From an uncultured Alistipes sp. (GTDB taxonomy: Bacteria > Bacteroidota > Bacteroidia > Bacteroidales > Rikenellaceae): DNA of 6,777 nt. This document shows, piece by piece, positions 6,530 to 6,777 of this stretch. Below the pieces are notes generated by a model that saw nothing but the letters and a program-made list of their open reading frames with translations, was not told the DNA's origin and made no database searches. The stretch lies in NCBI GenBank assembly GCA_947174575.1, contig CAMWJM010000067.1, positions 1 to 6,777 on the forward strand, read 5' to 3'. Each line of letters starts with the position of its first letter. Position 1 is the stretch's first letter. The position numbers and the translations under genes were made by a program.

Positions 6530-6777
6530 GAAATCCCGAAAAAAAATTCGAAATTTCCGTCAACCCGCTGACCGACAGCGGCAAAAAAAATCGATATTTT
6601 CGATAAGCCGAGAGCAAGGCCAAGTTACTTGGGCTATGCCGAGGCAAGAAAAGGCACATAGAATCGAATGCCTATCCACTCCCCCTTTGCTGCGGAACGG
6701 ACAGTTTGCGGGACTCTGGGGAGACTGCAATGCAAAATATCGAAGCCGACGGGATGAGCGGGTTATGTCGGTTTCTT
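6530..6777. other. Right-edge region without a supported gene
   Basis: No coding sequence can be defended here. A plus-strand frame from ATG 6636 stays open to the edge (47 codons), as does a second plus frame from about 6662, and a minus frame without Met runs from the edge to a stop at 6560-6562. All give Cys/Arg/Ser-rich, unrecognisable translations. Inverted repeats are dense: CCAAG-TTA-CTTGG (6620-6632), CTATG/CATAG (6634-6638 with 6657-6661), CTCCCC/GGGGAG (6679-6684 with 6718-6723), and a nine-pair stem GAAGCCGAC/GTCGGTTTC (6742-6750 with 6767-6775, one G-T). TATTTTCG at 6595-6602 is one base off a plus-strand -7 box, without a clear -33. A structured RNA or an interspersed repeat running out of the window is possible. 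Confidence 0.4.
6565..6581. repeat. Perfect short GC inverted repeat
   Basis: CCGCTG (6565-6570) and CAGCGG (6576-6581) pair around the loop ACCGA. A run of eight A residues follows on the plus strand. It lacks a T run on the 3' side in either direction, so it is not a standard terminator. It lies about 40 bases upstream of the minus-strand promoter and could be an operator or part of a larger RNA structure. Confidence 0.55.

Noticed and set aside
6742..6775. Stem resembling domain V of a group II intron (AGCCGAC with GTCGGTT)
   Set aside because: The upper stem and GNRA tetraloop are missing and no reverse transcriptase gene or other intron domain is seen.
6560..6775. Minus-strand open frame entering from the right edge
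   Set aside because: It has no Met within the window, and the translation is Cys/Ser/Arg-rich and unlike a known protein; the dense inverted repeats fit non-coding sequence better. Sequence beyond the edge would be needed to exclude it fully.
1..6777. CRISPR array, tRNA genes, insertion sequence
   Set aside because: No regularly spaced repeats, no tRNA cloverleaf with the T-loop motif, and no transposase or terminal inverted repeats were seen.

Overview
The window comes from a GC-rich member of the Bacteroidales, most likely an Alistipes-type genome (genus is inference). The grounds are a Bat (Bacteroides aerotolerance) operon, promoters of the Bacteroidetes -33/-7 type (TTG, then TAnnTTTG), weak or absent Shine-Dalgarno sequences, and short AT-rich AATTCAC/AATTCAT spacer repeats.

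Left part (1-4592, + strand): five tightly packed genes of a Bat operon. The first is a DUF58 protein cut by the left edge. It is joined by an ATGA overlap to a membrane-anchored BatD-like protein. A secreted TPR protein with a Q/N/D-rich tail (BatC) follows, then the two von Willebrand A (VWA) membrane proteins BatA and BatB. In this family the VWA, TPR and BatD-like proteins are thought to form an envelope complex served by a MoxR-type AAA+ ATPase. That ATPase would be expected just upstream, outside the window. The gene order differs from the batA-batB-batC-batD-batE order I know from Bacteroides: batC comes before batA, and no full-size batD or batE follows batB.

Middle (4593-5120): an AT-rich spacer with a long inverted repeat, a good Bacteroidetes promoter, the RNase P RNA gene rnpB (about 4720-5080), and its intrinsic terminator.

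Right part (5128-6376, - strand): a compact unit of three small genes converging on rnpB. In transcription order they encode a basic 94-residue protein, a 104-residue protein with one membrane segment and a coiled coil, and a 206-residue protein with an N-terminal export or lipoprotein-like signal and a C-terminal membrane segment. The last two resemble lysis-type genes of Bacteroidales prophages, and the 206-residue protein has the layout of a unimolecular spanin. A matching promoter lies at 6497-6527. No endolysin, capsid or integrase gene is visible, so this is either a stranded prophage fragment or a domesticated cassette.

Right edge (6530-6777): no gene I can defend. It holds a perfect GC hairpin, several further inverted repeats and frames left open by the window end. 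It may be part of a structured RNA or of a repeat that continues outside the window.
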